The notes under the pieces: generated by a model | What the model was told of the DNA's origin: nothing | The model's input: only the letters and a program-made list of their open reading frames with translations | Databases searched by the model: none | Shown: positions 8,505 through 17,541 of the stretch, one piece after another | Layout: each line of letters opens with the position of its first letter | Position numbering within the stretch: position 1 is the stretch's first letter | From: Oscillospiraceae bacterium | Lineage (GTDB): Bacteria; Bacillota; Clostridia; Oscillospirales; Oscillospiraceae | Direction of reading: 5' to 3' | Assembly: GCA_017540645.1 (NCBI GenBank) | Contig: JAFYAQ010000022.1 | Location: forward strand, 124,001-188,000 | DNA length: 64,000 nt | Position numbers and translations under genes: made by a program

Positions 8505-9656
8505 GTGTCCCGATCATCCGTTCCTGCCATTGTCCCATGCGAGAGTTATGAACCCCGGCAGCTCCGGGAGGCCCTGACAGCGGCCCTGGACACCGTGGGC
8601 GGTTTGGACTGGGTGAAAAGCGGCATGCGTATCGGCATCAAGATCAATCTCTGTGCCGCCCGCCGGCCGGAGCAGGCCGCCACCACCCATCCGGCGGCAG
8701 CGGCGGAGCTTACCCGGCTGCTGACGGAGCGGGGAGCACAGGTCGTGCTGGGAGACAGCCCCGGAGAGCCCTTTACGCCTATGGTGCTGAACTATATCTA
8801 TGCCCTGGGGGGCTATCGTCTCTGCGAGGAGGCGGGGGGCGAGCTGAACCGGAATTTTGCCACCCATCCGGTCACCCTGCCGGAGGCCCGTACCCTCAAG
8901 AGCGTCAGCGTCTGCGACTGGGTCACAGACTGTGACGCGGTGATCAACTTCTGCAAGCTCAAATCCCACGGATTGATGAATATGACCGCCGGGGTAAAAA
9001 ATCTCTTCGGCATCATTCCCGGCACCATGAAGAGCGAGCTGCATTTTCGCTACCGGGACCCCTATGCCTTTTCCGATCTCATGGTGGATCTGAACGAATA
9101 CCTCCGACCGGTGCTGACGCTGGTGGATGCGGTTGACATAATGGAGGGGAACGGTCCCACCAAGGGAACGCCCCGGCATTTGGGAGCGCTGATCGCCGGA
9201 CGGGATGTATACGCCGTGGACCGGCTGTGCGCCCGGCTGCTGGGGGTGGGGGAGGAAGAGATCCCTTATCTGACCGCGGCCCGGGAGCGGGGACTGATGC
9301 CACCGGAAGACGCGCCCCTGAGCCTGGGGGAGTTTGAGTCGTTTTGTCTCCGGGACTTTCAGCGTTCCGGGGCCACCTCCAGTTGGTTTTTGATCACCGA
9401 TGAGGACAGCCTGCCTCAGCGCCTGACAAAAAAAGTCATGGCGGCGGCCCTGCGCTCCCGGCCTGCTCTCTTTGAGGGCTGCACCGGCTGCGGAGCCTGC
9501 GCCCGGCTGTGTCCGGCCAAAGCCATTACGATCAAAAATAAAAAGGCGGTCATCGACCGCAAAAAATGTGTGCGCTGTTTCTGCTGTCAGGAATTCTGCC
9601 CCAGCGGGGCCATGCGTGTCCGACGCTCCGTCATCGGGCGGATTCTCAGCAGGTAA
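8505..9656 (+). CDS. DUF362 protein with C-terminal bi-cluster ferredoxin domain
   Basis: 383 residues from GTG 8505, chosen because GAGGGGG lies 8 bases upstream; an in-frame TTG at 8484 is weaker. The N-terminal two thirds match the DUF362 type (GIKINLC, GDSPGEPF, KLKSHGLMNMTAGVKNLFGIIPG, DAVDIMEGNGPTKGTPRH). The C-terminus carries two 4Fe-4S motifs, CTGCGACARLCP and CVRCFCCQEFCP. The biochemical role of DUF362 proteins is poorly defined; they are common in anaerobes and presumed redox or maturation proteins. It is followed by an MFS gene 29 bp downstream, probably in one operon. Confidence 0.85.
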   Translation: MSRSSVPAIVPCESYEPRQLREALTAALDTVGGLDWVKSGMRIGIKINLCAARRPEQAATTHPAAAAELTRLLTERGAQVVLGDSPGEPFTPMVLNYIYALGGYRLCEEAGGELNRNFATHPVTLPEARTLKSVSVCDWVTDCDAVINFCKLKSHGLMNMTAGVKNLFGIIPGTMKSELHFRYRDPYAFSDLMVDLNEYLRPVLTLVDAVDIMEGNGPTKGTPRHLGALIAGRDVYAVDRLCARLLGVGEEEIPYLTAARERGLMPPEDAPLSLGEFESFCLRDFQRSGATSSWFLITDEDSLPQRLTKKVMAAALRSRPALFEGCTGCGACARLCPAKAITIKNKKAVIDRKKCVRCFCCQEFCPSGAMRVRRSVIGRILSR

Positions 9657-9685
9657 AAAAGCCGCCCGGGGCGGCAGGAGAGAAA

Positions 9686-10915
9686 ATGAATGTAATACGG
9701 CAATACCGTGGCCTGCGCCGTGAGAACTATGTGCTGTTCTTCGGCAATGTGGTCACCAATATGGGGTCTATGGTCTGGCCCATGATGACCATGATCCTGG
9801 ATAAAAAGCTGGGGCTCAACGCCGGGAACATTGCCCTGCTGCTGACCCTGGGCACGGCGATCTGCCTGCCGGCGGAGCTTCTGGGAGGAAAGCTTGCAGA
9901 CCGGGGCAACAAAAAGCATATCATCATCCTGGGAGATCTGGTGTCCATCACGGCCTACATCCTCTGCGGCCTGCTACCGCTGGGAACGCTGACCATCGGT
10001 CTCATCATGCTGGCCAGCGTTTTCCAGAGCATTGAGGGCCCGGCTTACCAGGCTCTGGTGGCGGACATCACCCCCACAAAGGACCGGGAGCGAGCTTTCT
10101 CCCTGCTTTATCTGGGGGCCAATCTGGGGCTGATGATCTCGCCCACCCTGGCGGGACTGCTGTTTCAGAACTACCTTTGGCTTTCCTTCCTCATCAGCGG
10201 CATCGCCATCGGCTGTTCCACGCTGCTCATCGCGCTTTATGTCCGTGATATCACCCCCGTGAAGGAAGAAGGGGCCGATGCCGTGTATCAGGCCGCTCGG
10301 GACGGGGAGAGCACCTTTTCCGTTCTTCGGCGCAACCCGGCCGTACTGCTGTTTGTGCTGATCGTCGGTCTGTACTTCGCCGCTTACGGCCAGTTCAGTT
10401 TCCTTATGCCCCTGGAGATGGGACGGATCCACGGCGAGCAGGGGGCAGTACTTTTCGGCACGGTCACCAGCACCAACTGCATCATCGTGGTACTCTTCAC
10501 ACCGCTGTTCACCGGCTGGTTCAAGCGCATCCGGGACACGGGGAAGCTGGTCATCGGCCGTGTGCTGCTGCTGGCGGGTTATCTGCTGTTTGTAGCGCTG
10601 CTGGGCCATATCGCCGCCTATTACGCCGCTATCCTTCTGTTCACCTGGGGAGAGATCATGGATACCCTGGCCGAGGGGCCCTATCTGGTGAACCGCATGC
10701 CGGCTTCCCACCGGGGGAGGATCAACAGCGTGACCCGGGTGCTGTCCGGCACCTTTTCCTCGATTTTCAACCTGGCGGTGGGCCGACTCTATGACCTGAC
10801 AGGCTCCAAAGGCGCCTGGACTCTGGTGCTGTCTGCCGCGGTACTGAGCCTGCTGCTGTCCCTCCGGCTGATACGTCGAGACCAAAACGATTATCCAAAG
10901 CTGTACAGTACATAA
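9686..10915 (+). CDS. Major facilitator superfamily transporter
   Basis: About twelve membrane segments in 409 residues. The start ATG 9686 follows AGGAGAGAAA; the frame is open upstream but overlaps the previous gene. MFS signs include GGKLADRGNKKHIIILGD (loop 2-3 motif A variant) near residues 60-78 and the charged central loop near 195-215. The late segment TLAEGPYLVNRMPASHRGRINSVTRVLSG resembles the drug/multidrug MFS group. Substrate unknown; export of a small molecule is the commonest role for this type. Confidence 0.85.
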   Translation: MNVIRQYRGLRRENYVLFFGNVVTNMGSMVWPMMTMILDKKLGLNAGNIALLLTLGTAICLPAELLGGKLADRGNKKHIIILGDLVSITAYILCGLLPLGTLTIGLIMLASVFQSIEGPAYQALVADITPTKDRERAFSLLYLGANLGLMISPTLAGLLFQNYLWLSFLISGIAIGCSTLLIALYVRDITPVKEEGADAVYQAARDGESTFSVLRRNPAVLLFVLIVGLYFAAYGQFSFLMPLEMGRIHGEQGAVLFGTVTSTNCIIVVLFTPLFTGWFKRIRDTGKLVIGRVLLLAGYLLFVALLGHIAAYYAAILLFTWGEIMDTLAEGPYLVNRMPASHRGRINSVTRVLSGTFSSIFNLAVGRLYDLTGSKGAWTLVLSAAVLSLLLSLRLIRRDQNDYPKLYST

Positions 10916-10917
10916 AG

Positions 10918-10943
10918 ATCGGGAGGCCCAAGGGCCTCCCGAT
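10918..10943. terminator. Bidirectional terminator between MFS gene and hypB
   Basis: A perfect 12-bp stem (10918-10929 with 10932-10943), two-base spacer, T-rich on the right, lies between two convergent genes. Confidence 0.75.
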
Positions 10944-10949
10944 TCCTTT

Positions 10950-11618
10950 TTACTTCTGCCAGTCACGCACTTCCCGCCGGAGCCAGTCGTACCAGCGGTC
11001 CATGCCTTCTCCGGTCTTGGCGGAGATGGGGATGATCTCCAGACCGGGGTTTCGCATATGGGCGTTGCGTGTGAGCTTTTCCAGATCAAAGTCAAAGTAG
11101 GGCGCCACGTCCATTTTGTTCACCAGCAGCACATGGGCCACCTGGAACATCAGAGGGTATTTCAGGGGCTTATCGTCCCCTTCCGGTACGGAGAGGATCA
11201 CCGCGTTTTTCACGCTGCCGGTGTCAAATTCCGCCGGACACACCAGATTGCCCACGTTTTCCAACACCACCAGATCCAGATCCTCGGTGCCGAACTCCCG
11301 AATGCCCTGGCGGGTCATATCCGCGTCCAGATGGCACATGCCCCCGGTGTGGAGCTGGATGGCCCGGGCACCTGCAGCCGTGATGGCGGCGGCGTCCACA
11401 TCCGAGTCGATGTCCGCCTCCATGATGCCCAGCTTCATTTCGTCCTTCAGAGCGGCGATGGTTCTTTTCAAAGTGCTTGTCTTGCCGCTGCCGGGGGAGG
11501 ACATGAGATTCAGAAGGAAGGTCTTTTGTTGCTTCAGCTCCGCGCGGAGTTTGTCGGCGTCGGCGTTGTTGTCGGCGAAAATGCTCTGCTTAACTTCAAT
11601 GATCTTGTAGGGGTCCAT
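10950..11618 (-). CDS. hypB: HypB family nickel-incorporation GTPase
   Basis: A GTPase that helps deliver nickel, classically to [NiFe] hydrogenase. Visible motifs: P-loop MSSPGSGKTST (near 39-49), DIDSDVD, HTGGMCHLDADM, ENVGNLVCPAEFDTG with the metal-binding Cys, and NKMDVAPYFDFD. It has 222 residues and lacks the His-rich N-terminal nickel store and CxxCGC motif of E. coli HypB. It is the last gene of a leftward operon with three flavoproteins, 20 bp after the 2Fe-2S reductase. No hydrogenase subunit lies in this window. A hypA gene sits 16 kb away beside another Fe-S flavoprotein. Confidence 0.93.
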   Translation of the reverse strand: MDPYKIIEVKQSIFADNNADADKLRAELKQQKTFLLNLMSSPGSGKTSTLKRTIAALKDEMKLGIMEADIDSDVDAAAITAAGARAIQLHTGGMCHLDADMTRQGIREFGTEDLDLVVLENVGNLVCPAEFDTGSVKNAVILSVPEGDDKPLKYPLMFQVAHVLLVNKMDVAPYFDFDLEKLTRNAHMRNPGLEIIPISAKTGEGMDRWYDWLRREVRDWQK

Positions 11619-11637
11619 CGGTTGCCTCCCAAAATGA

Positions 11638-12822
11638 TTACAGAATGGGCACCTTCAGCTTCACGTCGCTGAGGGGGTAGGCGGCGCAGGCGTGGACGTA
11701 GCCAAAGTCCTTGTCTGCGGCCCGTCGTCCGTCGCTGACGGGGCTGACATACACATGGCCGGAGAGCACCTTGCTGCGGCAGAAGCCGCACTCGCCGCTG
11801 CGGCAGCCGGTCTCAATGCGGATGCCCGCCCGCTCCAGAGCCACAGCCAGACTCTCGTCGGCCCGTACGGGGATCACGTCCTCGTGGATGCCACGTACAA
11901 CGGTGAGAGCGAAGGTCTTGCCCTTGGCCTCCTGGGGATAGCCCTCGTACTGGCTGATATCCTTCACCGGCCCGAACACTTCAAAGCGAACCCGCCGCGC
12001 CGGCAGATCCAGCTTGTCGAACTCCTTGTAGAGGTGCAGATACATGGGCTGGGGACCGCAGACAAAGTAGGTGGTATCCTCGTGAGAGTACTTTTTGATA
12101 AGCTCCGCGGTGATAAAGCCTCGCTCGCCCTGCCAGTCCGGATCCTCTCCGGAGATCACATGGACGAAGTGGACATGCTCGCCTTCCAGCGGAGCCAGCT
12201 CCTTCCAGAGGATGATGTCGTCATGGCGCTGGGCGCCGTAGATGATGGTAAGGTCGATATCCAGCCGTCCTGCGGCCACCTCGGCGGCCATGGAGGCGAA
12301 GGGCGTGATGCCCACGCCGCCGGCCAGCGCCACCACATGGTAGGCGTCCCGCAGCGGCTCGTAGAAGAAGTCACCGCAGCCGACGATGCCGCTGAGATGA
12401 TCACCCACCTTCAGCTCGTTCCACACATAATCACTGACGAACAGCTTCCCGTCTCCGGAGCGGACCGTGACCTCCACAAAGCTGTCCTCGCCCACGGTGC
12501 ACAGGGGGGCAGAGGAGATGGAGTACGGCCGGGAGACCAGACTGTCTCCGATCTGAAAGTCCAGCACGATGTACTGACCGGCCCGGAACAGGGGCAGACG
12601 CCGTCCGTCCGCGGCCTGGAGACGGACCGTCTTGCAGGTGGAGTTGGCGGGGCGGATGTCCGTCACCACCAGTTCGATCCTACCGGGATGCAGGGCGTAG
12701 GCCACCTCATGGATGGGGTCCACCTTCACCGGCACGGGGGAGGCGTTGTCAATGGCGGATATCCGGGCCTTGGTGATCCGGGAAGCGCCGCCCACATCCT
12801 TCAAAAAGCCTTTTACTTTCAT
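11638..12822 (-). CDS. FNR-type flavin reductase with C-terminal 2Fe-2S ferredoxin domain
   Basis: An electron-transfer module: FAD domain with RAGQYIVLDFQIG and RPYSISSAP, NAD(P) domain with ALAGGVGITPFASM and YFVCGPQPMY, then a plant-type ferredoxin with CRSGECGFC and a fourth Cys in YVHACAAYP near the end. Length is 394 residues including an unusual N-terminal 50-residue extension. The gene overlaps the preceding flavoprotein gene by ATGA, so translation is coupled. The likely job is to pass electrons from NAD(P)H to the partner flavoproteins of the operon, one of which resembles saturases/desaturases and the other a fatty acid isomerase; that partnership is inferred. Confidence 0.9.
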   Translation of the reverse strand: MKVKGFLKDVGGASRITKARISAIDNASPVPVKVDPIHEVAYALHPGRIELVVTDIRPANSTCKTVRLQAADGRRLPLFRAGQYIVLDFQIGDSLVSRPYSISSAPLCTVGEDSFVEVTVRSGDGKLFVSDYVWNELKVGDHLSGIVGCGDFFYEPLRDAYHVVALAGGVGITPFASMAAEVAAGRLDIDLTIIYGAQRHDDIILWKELAPLEGEHVHFVHVISGEDPDWQGERGFITAELIKKYSHEDTTYFVCGPQPMYLHLYKEFDKLDLPARRVRFEVFGPVKDISQYEGYPQEAKGKTFALTVVRGIHEDVIPVRADESLAVALERAGIRIETGCRSGECGFCRSKVLSGHVYVSPVSDGRRAADKDFGYVHACAAYPLSDVKLKVPIL

Positions 12823-14354
12823 TTCTTCGCCGCCTCCTTTGCCATGAGATCGTCCAGGATGTTCTTGGCGGCTTTCCGCCCGTTGGTCACCTGGGGACCC
12901 ATACCGTCGCCGGAGATACCGTGAGCTCCGGCAAATTCCAGACCTTGAATGAACTTATCCTTTTCTATGGTCTGGAGCCGCGCTACCACATGATCCTTCA
13001 TATTGTGGGAATAGCCGTAAATGCAGCCGTTCCAGGCTCCGGTGTAGCGGTTGACGGTCATAGGAGTCTCAATGACGATCTCCTGGATATGATCCCGGAG
13101 ATTCACGCCGTTTTTGGCGCTCATCATGTCGATCATCTCCCCGGCGATCCGCCGGCGGGTCTCGTCGTAGTTGTCCATGGTCACGTTGTACCAGCCCTCT
13201 GGCCGGGGGAGCACCGTGATGGAGTAGGAGCACATGCCCTTGGGAGTGCAGTCGGGGTTGGCCAGGTTCAGGCAGATACAGGTGACATACTCATAGGGAC
13301 CTAAGCCGTTGTAATTTTCAAAGATATGATCGGTGTCCATGGTAGAGCCGTAGAACACGCTGTAATCGTGGATGCCCAGTTCTTCGGAAGTGGCGTCCAG
13401 CAGAAGGTTGACGCTGAAGGCGGTCAGACCGATGGTCCGGCCGTTCACCATCTTGATAGCGCCCAGGGGCACCTCGCTCAGAGGCTCGATCATGGAGGTG
13501 TAGACCTTGTTGGGGTAGGCGGAAGAGATCACGTAGTCGGCGTGGATCTCGTCGCCCCGGGCGGTGCGCACGCCGGTGACCTTGCCGTCCTTCACCAGGA
13601 TTTTTTCCACCCGCTGCCGATACTCGATCTGTACGCCCAGCGCCTCTGCCCGCTCTGCCATTTTCAGACTCATCTCATGGCTGAATTTGTGGGGGACAAA
13701 AGAGCCGTAGCCAACATAGTCGCCCATCAGGAAGGCGTAAATGGTGAAGGGCAGATCCGAGAGCTTATTGCCCACATAGATCCAGTAGGGGGACAGCAGA
13801 TCCACGGCTTCCTTGGGCAGATCAAAGGTGTCGATGACCTCCTGGGCGCTGTAGCCGGCGGTCTTGACGAACTGCTCGTGCTTCAGGAGCATCTTGGGCT
13901 TGCTCATGGGGGTGACGGACAGGACGTTCACGCTTTCCATCACCGTGTGGCAGAGGTTCAGCAGCGCCAGCACCTTGTCATAGGTCCCGGGCACCGCCGC
14001 GTCCACCTCATGGGCAAAGCGCTCCATGCCCGGGTGCAGAGTGACCTCCAGACCGGGAAGAGAGGCGTGGTAGGCCTCGGGGACCGGCAGCCAGTCGATA
14101 TCCACGCCCATATCGTCAAAGAACTTTCCCACTTTCAGGCGGTGGCCTTTGGGACCGATGGACATCATCTCATGGAGAGTGGCTTCCATCTCCATGCCGC
14201 CCCGGACAAAGCTGGTGGCCACGCCGCCGGGAAGGTTGTGCTGCTCCAGCACCAGGATGTCCAGCCTTTTGTCGGCGAGCATCAGCGCCGAGGAGAGGCC
14301 CGCCAGGGCCCCTCCCATAACGATCACGTCATAATGGTCTTTATAAAACTTCAT
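12819..14354 (-). CDS. CrtI/RetSat-type FAD-dependent oxidoreductase
   Basis: 511 residues. The N-terminal dinucleotide site is YDVIVMGGALAGLSSALMLADKRLDILVLEQHNLPGG (near 8-44), and the C-terminal FAD segment is GLEFAGAHGISGDGMGPQVTNGRKAA. Overall layout is that of the phytoene desaturase/retinol saturase superfamily, which removes or adds hydrogens across polyene double bonds. It is located between a linoleate-isomerase-like gene and a ferredoxin reductase gene. Reduction of a conjugated fatty acid double bond is a reasonable hypothesis, but carotenoid or other isoprenoid substrates are not excluded; no carotenoid synthesis genes are nearby. Confidence 0.85.
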   Translation of the reverse strand: MKFYKDHYDVIVMGGALAGLSSALMLADKRLDILVLEQHNLPGGVATSFVRGGMEMEATLHEMMSIGPKGHRLKVGKFFDDMGVDIDWLPVPEAYHASLPGLEVTLHPGMERFAHEVDAAVPGTYDKVLALLNLCHTVMESVNVLSVTPMSKPKMLLKHEQFVKTAGYSAQEVIDTFDLPKEAVDLLSPYWIYVGNKLSDLPFTIYAFLMGDYVGYGSFVPHKFSHEMSLKMAERAEALGVQIEYRQRVEKILVKDGKVTGVRTARGDEIHADYVISSAYPNKVYTSMIEPLSEVPLGAIKMVNGRTIGLTAFSVNLLLDATSEELGIHDYSVFYGSTMDTDHIFENYNGLGPYEYVTCICLNLANPDCTPKGMCSYSITVLPRPEGWYNVTMDNYDETRRRIAGEMIDMMSAKNGVNLRDHIQEIVIETPMTVNRYTGAWNGCIYGYSHNMKDHVVARLQTIEKDKFIQGLEFAGAHGISGDGMGPQVTNGRKAAKNILDDLMAKEAAKK

Positions 14355-14372
14355 GGATAATTCTCCTTATCC

Positions 14373-15761
14373 TTAGAAGAATCTCTCTACCAGCTCCCGG
14401 GAGTACTCCGCCGTCTCATCCATGTCGCCGAAGGACATGATTTCACCGGCGTAGTAGGTGTCGTACTTGCCCTGCATGGCCTCCACCTTGTCGTACCAGC
14501 CGGCGGCGTAATCCTCGCAGAACACATGGGGGAAGTAGTAGACGCTCCACTCGTTCACCACATTGGAGGCAGGGTTGTGCATGGTCTTCAGATCGTCCAG
14601 CACCATCTCCTTGCACTTGTCATAGGGGATCTCATCGGTGTCCTTGTGCTTGCGCAGGGCGTAGGTGGTGATGACCTGATCCACGCTGTCCTTCCAGCGG
14701 CGATAGTAGACCATCAGATGGCCCAGCTTTTCCTTGGTCATGTTCTCAAACACATAGTAGGAGATCTTGGGGTGATCCTCGGGCTTGGTCTCGCAGGCCA
14801 GCACGTCGTAGCGCTCATAGTCGATCTTGGAGAAGAGAGCCAGCTCGTCTTCCCGGGCGTCAAAGTACTCCACCATGCCCTTCTGACCGTCGGCGCGCTT
14901 GTTGGGGATATACAGGGGGGCGGTGACGATGATCTTGTCGTACTCCTCCACCATGCCGTTTACGGTGACGTACACCTTGCCGTCCCGGCGCTCCACCTTT
15001 TCGATGTTGCTGTTCAGACGGGCCTGGTGCTTCAGATGGTCGTTGAGCTGCTCCCAGATATACTGGGTGCCCTCCTTCCAGGTCCACAGGTTCACCTTCA
15101 CAAAGTTCATGGTGGTCTGGAAGTCCAGGTACTTCAGCACGTAGCCGGCAGGGATCTCATCAAAGTAGCCGTAGCCGAAAGAGGTATAGGGCCCGATCCA
15201 CACGTCCTGCACCAGCTCACAGCCGTTCTTCCTGCAGAATTCATTGAACGGCAGGGCCAGGTCCTTCAGATTGGGGTTCTCGCCGCTGACGGGCTCACGG
15301 CCCGGCGTCACGGCAAAGCCTTCATAGCGGCCCTCGGCCACGCCCCGGTGCCCGTTCAGATCATAGCCCTTATACTTGGTCTCCAGCAGCTCGCCGAACT
15401 TCTTGATCTGTTTTTTCATTTTCAGCAGGCGGGGGATCTTCAGAATATTCTTTTTGGGCTCAAAGGGCTCAATGACCTCGCCCTTGGCATTCTTATAGTT
15501 CCGGTTCAGCTTGGGACCGTCGTGGGTGATGCCGCAGAACTCTTCCACGTCGTGGACCGCGTAGTAGGAAGGCACGCCCATGATGGCGCCCATCTCGTAG
15601 CGGCGGCCGTTATAGTGGGGAGACCAGCACTTGCCACCTACCCGATCCTGACGCTCCAGAATATCATAGTTCTCGTAGCCCTTCTTTTCCAGGTACATGG
15701 CTGCGGACAGACCGGCGGGACCGCCGCCGACGATGCAGATGCGAATGTTTTTGTCCATCAT
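14373..15761 (-). CDS. Polyenoic fatty acid (linoleate) isomerase-like flavoprotein
   Basis: 462 residues; FAD-dependent amine-oxidase-like fold. Segments match what I recall of the Cutibacterium acnes isomerase PAI, which makes trans-10,cis-12 conjugated linoleate: GGGPAGLSAAMYLEKKGY, RRYEMGAIMGVPSYYAV, the stretch GYGYFDEIPAGYVLKYLDF, LWTWKEGTQYIWEQLN, WSVYYFPHVFCEDYAAGWYD and FYAGEIMSFGDMDETAEYS-like YYAGEIMSFGDMDETAEYS. The likeness covers the whole length, with a longer insert near residues 95-150. Predicted role: shifting a double bond in a free polyunsaturated fatty acid. First gene of a four-gene leftward operon with a saturase-like flavoprotein, a reductase and HypB. No alignment was run. 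Confidence 0.85.
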   Translation of the reverse strand: MMDKNIRICIVGGGPAGLSAAMYLEKKGYENYDILERQDRVGGKCWSPHYNGRRYEMGAIMGVPSYYAVHDVEEFCGITHDGPKLNRNYKNAKGEVIEPFEPKKNILKIPRLLKMKKQIKKFGELLETKYKGYDLNGHRGVAEGRYEGFAVTPGREPVSGENPNLKDLALPFNEFCRKNGCELVQDVWIGPYTSFGYGYFDEIPAGYVLKYLDFQTTMNFVKVNLWTWKEGTQYIWEQLNDHLKHQARLNSNIEKVERRDGKVYVTVNGMVEEYDKIIVTAPLYIPNKRADGQKGMVEYFDAREDELALFSKIDYERYDVLACETKPEDHPKISYYVFENMTKEKLGHLMVYYRRWKDSVDQVITTYALRKHKDTDEIPYDKCKEMVLDDLKTMHNPASNVVNEWSVYYFPHVFCEDYAAGWYDKVEAMQGKYDTYYAGEIMSFGDMDETAEYSRELVERFF

Positions 15762-15917
15762 TTATTCCTCCCAATGTTGAAAATATACAGGATGGCCTGT
15801 CTTGTGACATATTATAGCACACTTATACTAAAATGCACGGTTTTTTTCTTTCCGTCTCTTTTTTTTTCGTACAAAGCGTGGTATAGTCTATAAAAGGAAA
15901 AATGGGGGAGAGAGAAA
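15762..15917. promoter_or_regulatory. Divergent promoter region between isomerase and acyl-ligase operons
   Basis: A 156-bp AT-rich gap. A leftward -10 TATAAT is at 15811-15816, with no clear -35 at standard spacing. Rightward TATAGT and TATAAA stretches precede the ligase gene near 15883-15897. A pyrimidine run (about 15840-15870) lies in between. Shared control of both operons is plausible; no operator was identified. Confidence 0.5.
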
Positions 15918-17273
15918 ATGCGGTTTTCCAGCTTTCAGGAAATGCTCCGGAATTACGCGGAAACGACGCCGGAGGCTCCGGCCTTGTGGGTGCCGGGGGA
16001 ACGTGGAGCGGAGAGTATCAGCTTTTCCGTGCTGGAGGACGCGGTGGAGCGACGGAGTACGGAGCTGAAAGCCGGCGGGAAGACCTGTCTTGCTGTGTTT
16101 GCGGACGGGAGCGGGCCTTGCGTTATTACAATATTTGCCGCTGTGCGTGCCGGGCTGCAGGTGGTATTGCTGGACGATTCCCTTCCGGACGATACCGCCG
16201 CAGCGCTTATACGCTATACGGACGCGGATGCCATCTGGTCCGCCGACGATGAGCGAGTTAGCGATCTTGCCCCCGCCCTCACCGATGGGGTCACCAACGG
16301 CGTCGGACGCATCCTCTTCTTTACCTCCGGCACCACGGAACGGTCCAAAGCGGTTGTACTGACGGAGAGGAGTCTCTGCGCCAGCGCGTGGAACGGCGCG
16401 AAGAAGCTGCCCCTACAGCCTTCGGATCGGCTGCTGTGCCTTCTGCCGCTGGGTCATGTGTTCGGCTTTGTCTGCGGAATGCTGTGGGGCCTTTCCTGCG
16501 GGGCATCGGTGGCCCTGGGCCGCGGGCCGAGGCATTATATGGACGACGGGGCCTACTACTGCCCCACGGCGGTATCCCTGGTGCCTGCGCTGCTCGGCTT
16601 CTTTGTGACTCACTGGCTCTTCAACCAAGAGCTGCGCCTTCTGCTGATCGGTGCGGGAAGCTGTCCGCAGGATCTGATCCAGGCGGCCAAGGTCGCCGGG
16701 CTGCGGGTAGCCTTCGGCTATGGACTTACGGAGACCAGCTCCGGCGTAGCCATCTCCACCGGGGGAGACCCCTACGCCATGGAGATCTGTCCGGATGACG
16801 CTGTCAATATTGCCCCCGACGGAGAGATCTTGATCCATGCGCCCACCTGTATGATGGAGGGCTACTACAAGCGGGAGGCGGACACCGCCGCCGTTCTGCG
16901 GGACGGCTGGCTCCATACCGGAGACCTTGGCCGTCTGGATACAGAGGGTCGACTCTATATCACCGGGCGGAAAAAGGATATCCTGGTGCTGCCCGGCGGG
17001 ACCAAACTGTTCCTGCCGGAGTACGAAGGGGAACTGGCCGCGGCACTGGGCAATTCGGAGCTGGCAGTGGGCCTTTGCCGGGGTGTGCCGGCCCTGATCC
17101 TGAAGGACGAGCCCGACCGGGAGGGCGAGATCCGCGCGGCGATCCGACCGCTGATGGACGCCAGACCCAGGGGAGAGCAAATCGGGCAAATCGTTTTTGT
17201 AGACACGCCGCTGCCCCGCACCGCCACCGGAAAGCTCCGGCGCTGGGAGCTGGACAGACTGCTGAATTCTTAA
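15918..17273 (+). CDS. AMP-forming acyl-CoA/acyl-ACP synthetase family ligase
   Basis: Activates a carboxylic acid as acyl-adenylate. ANL motifs: FFTSGTTERSKAVVLT (A3, near 136-151), FGYGLTETSSG (A5), LHTGDLGRLDTEGRLYITGRKKDILVLP region (A7/A8) and the catalytic Lys in TATGKLRRWEL at the end. At 451 residues it is short for long-chain acyl-CoA ligases, mainly in the N-terminal half. The next gene, 16 bp on, is an acyl carrier protein, then a thioesterase, so loading onto ACP rather than CoA is likely. Fatty acid versus aromatic substrate cannot be read directly; the adjoining isomerase favours a fatty acid. Confidence 0.88.
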   Translation: MRFSSFQEMLRNYAETTPEAPALWVPGERGAESISFSVLEDAVERRSTELKAGGKTCLAVFADGSGPCVITIFAAVRAGLQVVLLDDSLPDDTAAALIRYTDADAIWSADDERVSDLAPALTDGVTNGVGRILFFTSGTTERSKAVVLTERSLCASAWNGAKKLPLQPSDRLLCLLPLGHVFGFVCGMLWGLSCGASVALGRGPRHYMDDGAYYCPTAVSLVPALLGFFVTHWLFNQELRLLLIGAGSCPQDLIQAAKVAGLRVAFGYGLTETSSGVAISTGGDPYAMEICPDDAVNIAPDGEILIHAPTCMMEGYYKREADTAAVLRDGWLHTGDLGRLDTEGRLYITGRKKDILVLPGGTKLFLPEYEGELAAALGNSELAVGLCRGVPALILKDEPDREGEIRAAIRPLMDARPRGEQIGQIVFVDTPLPRTATGKLRRWELDRLLNS

Positions 17274-17289
17274 ACAGGGGGACGATGCA

Positions 17290-17541
17290 ATGAATCGGGA
17301 AGAGATTCTGAAAAAAACCAAGCGGGTCATTTATGACTGCATGCCGGAACTGGTCGGCACGGAGCTTAGCGAGGATTCCGTAGTGAACACGGATATGGGC
17401 ATGGACTCCATGAACTTCATCCTGGTGGTGTGCAAGCTGGAGGCCCTGTTTGACGTAAAGATCCCGGAGAGGCAGTGGAACAAACTGTCCACCCTGGGCG
17501 AAGTGGTCGATGCGTTCGAAAAGCGCATCAACAAGAAATGA
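17290..17541 (+). CDS. Dedicated acyl carrier protein
   Basis: 83 residues with the phosphopantetheine attachment site DMGMDSMNF, Ser at residue 40. Helix II follows as FILVVCKLEALFDVKIP. It is acidic in the middle but has a basic N-terminus, and differs from a housekeeping AcpP by the MDSM variant of the usual DSL. It sits between the ligase and thioesterase genes, with an ATGA overlap into the latter, so it is a pathway-specific carrier rather than general fatty acid synthesis. Confidence 0.9.
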   Translation: MNREEILKKTKRVIYDCMPELVGTELSEDSVVNTDMGMDSMNFILVVCKLEALFDVKIPERQWNKLSTLGEVVDAFEKRINKK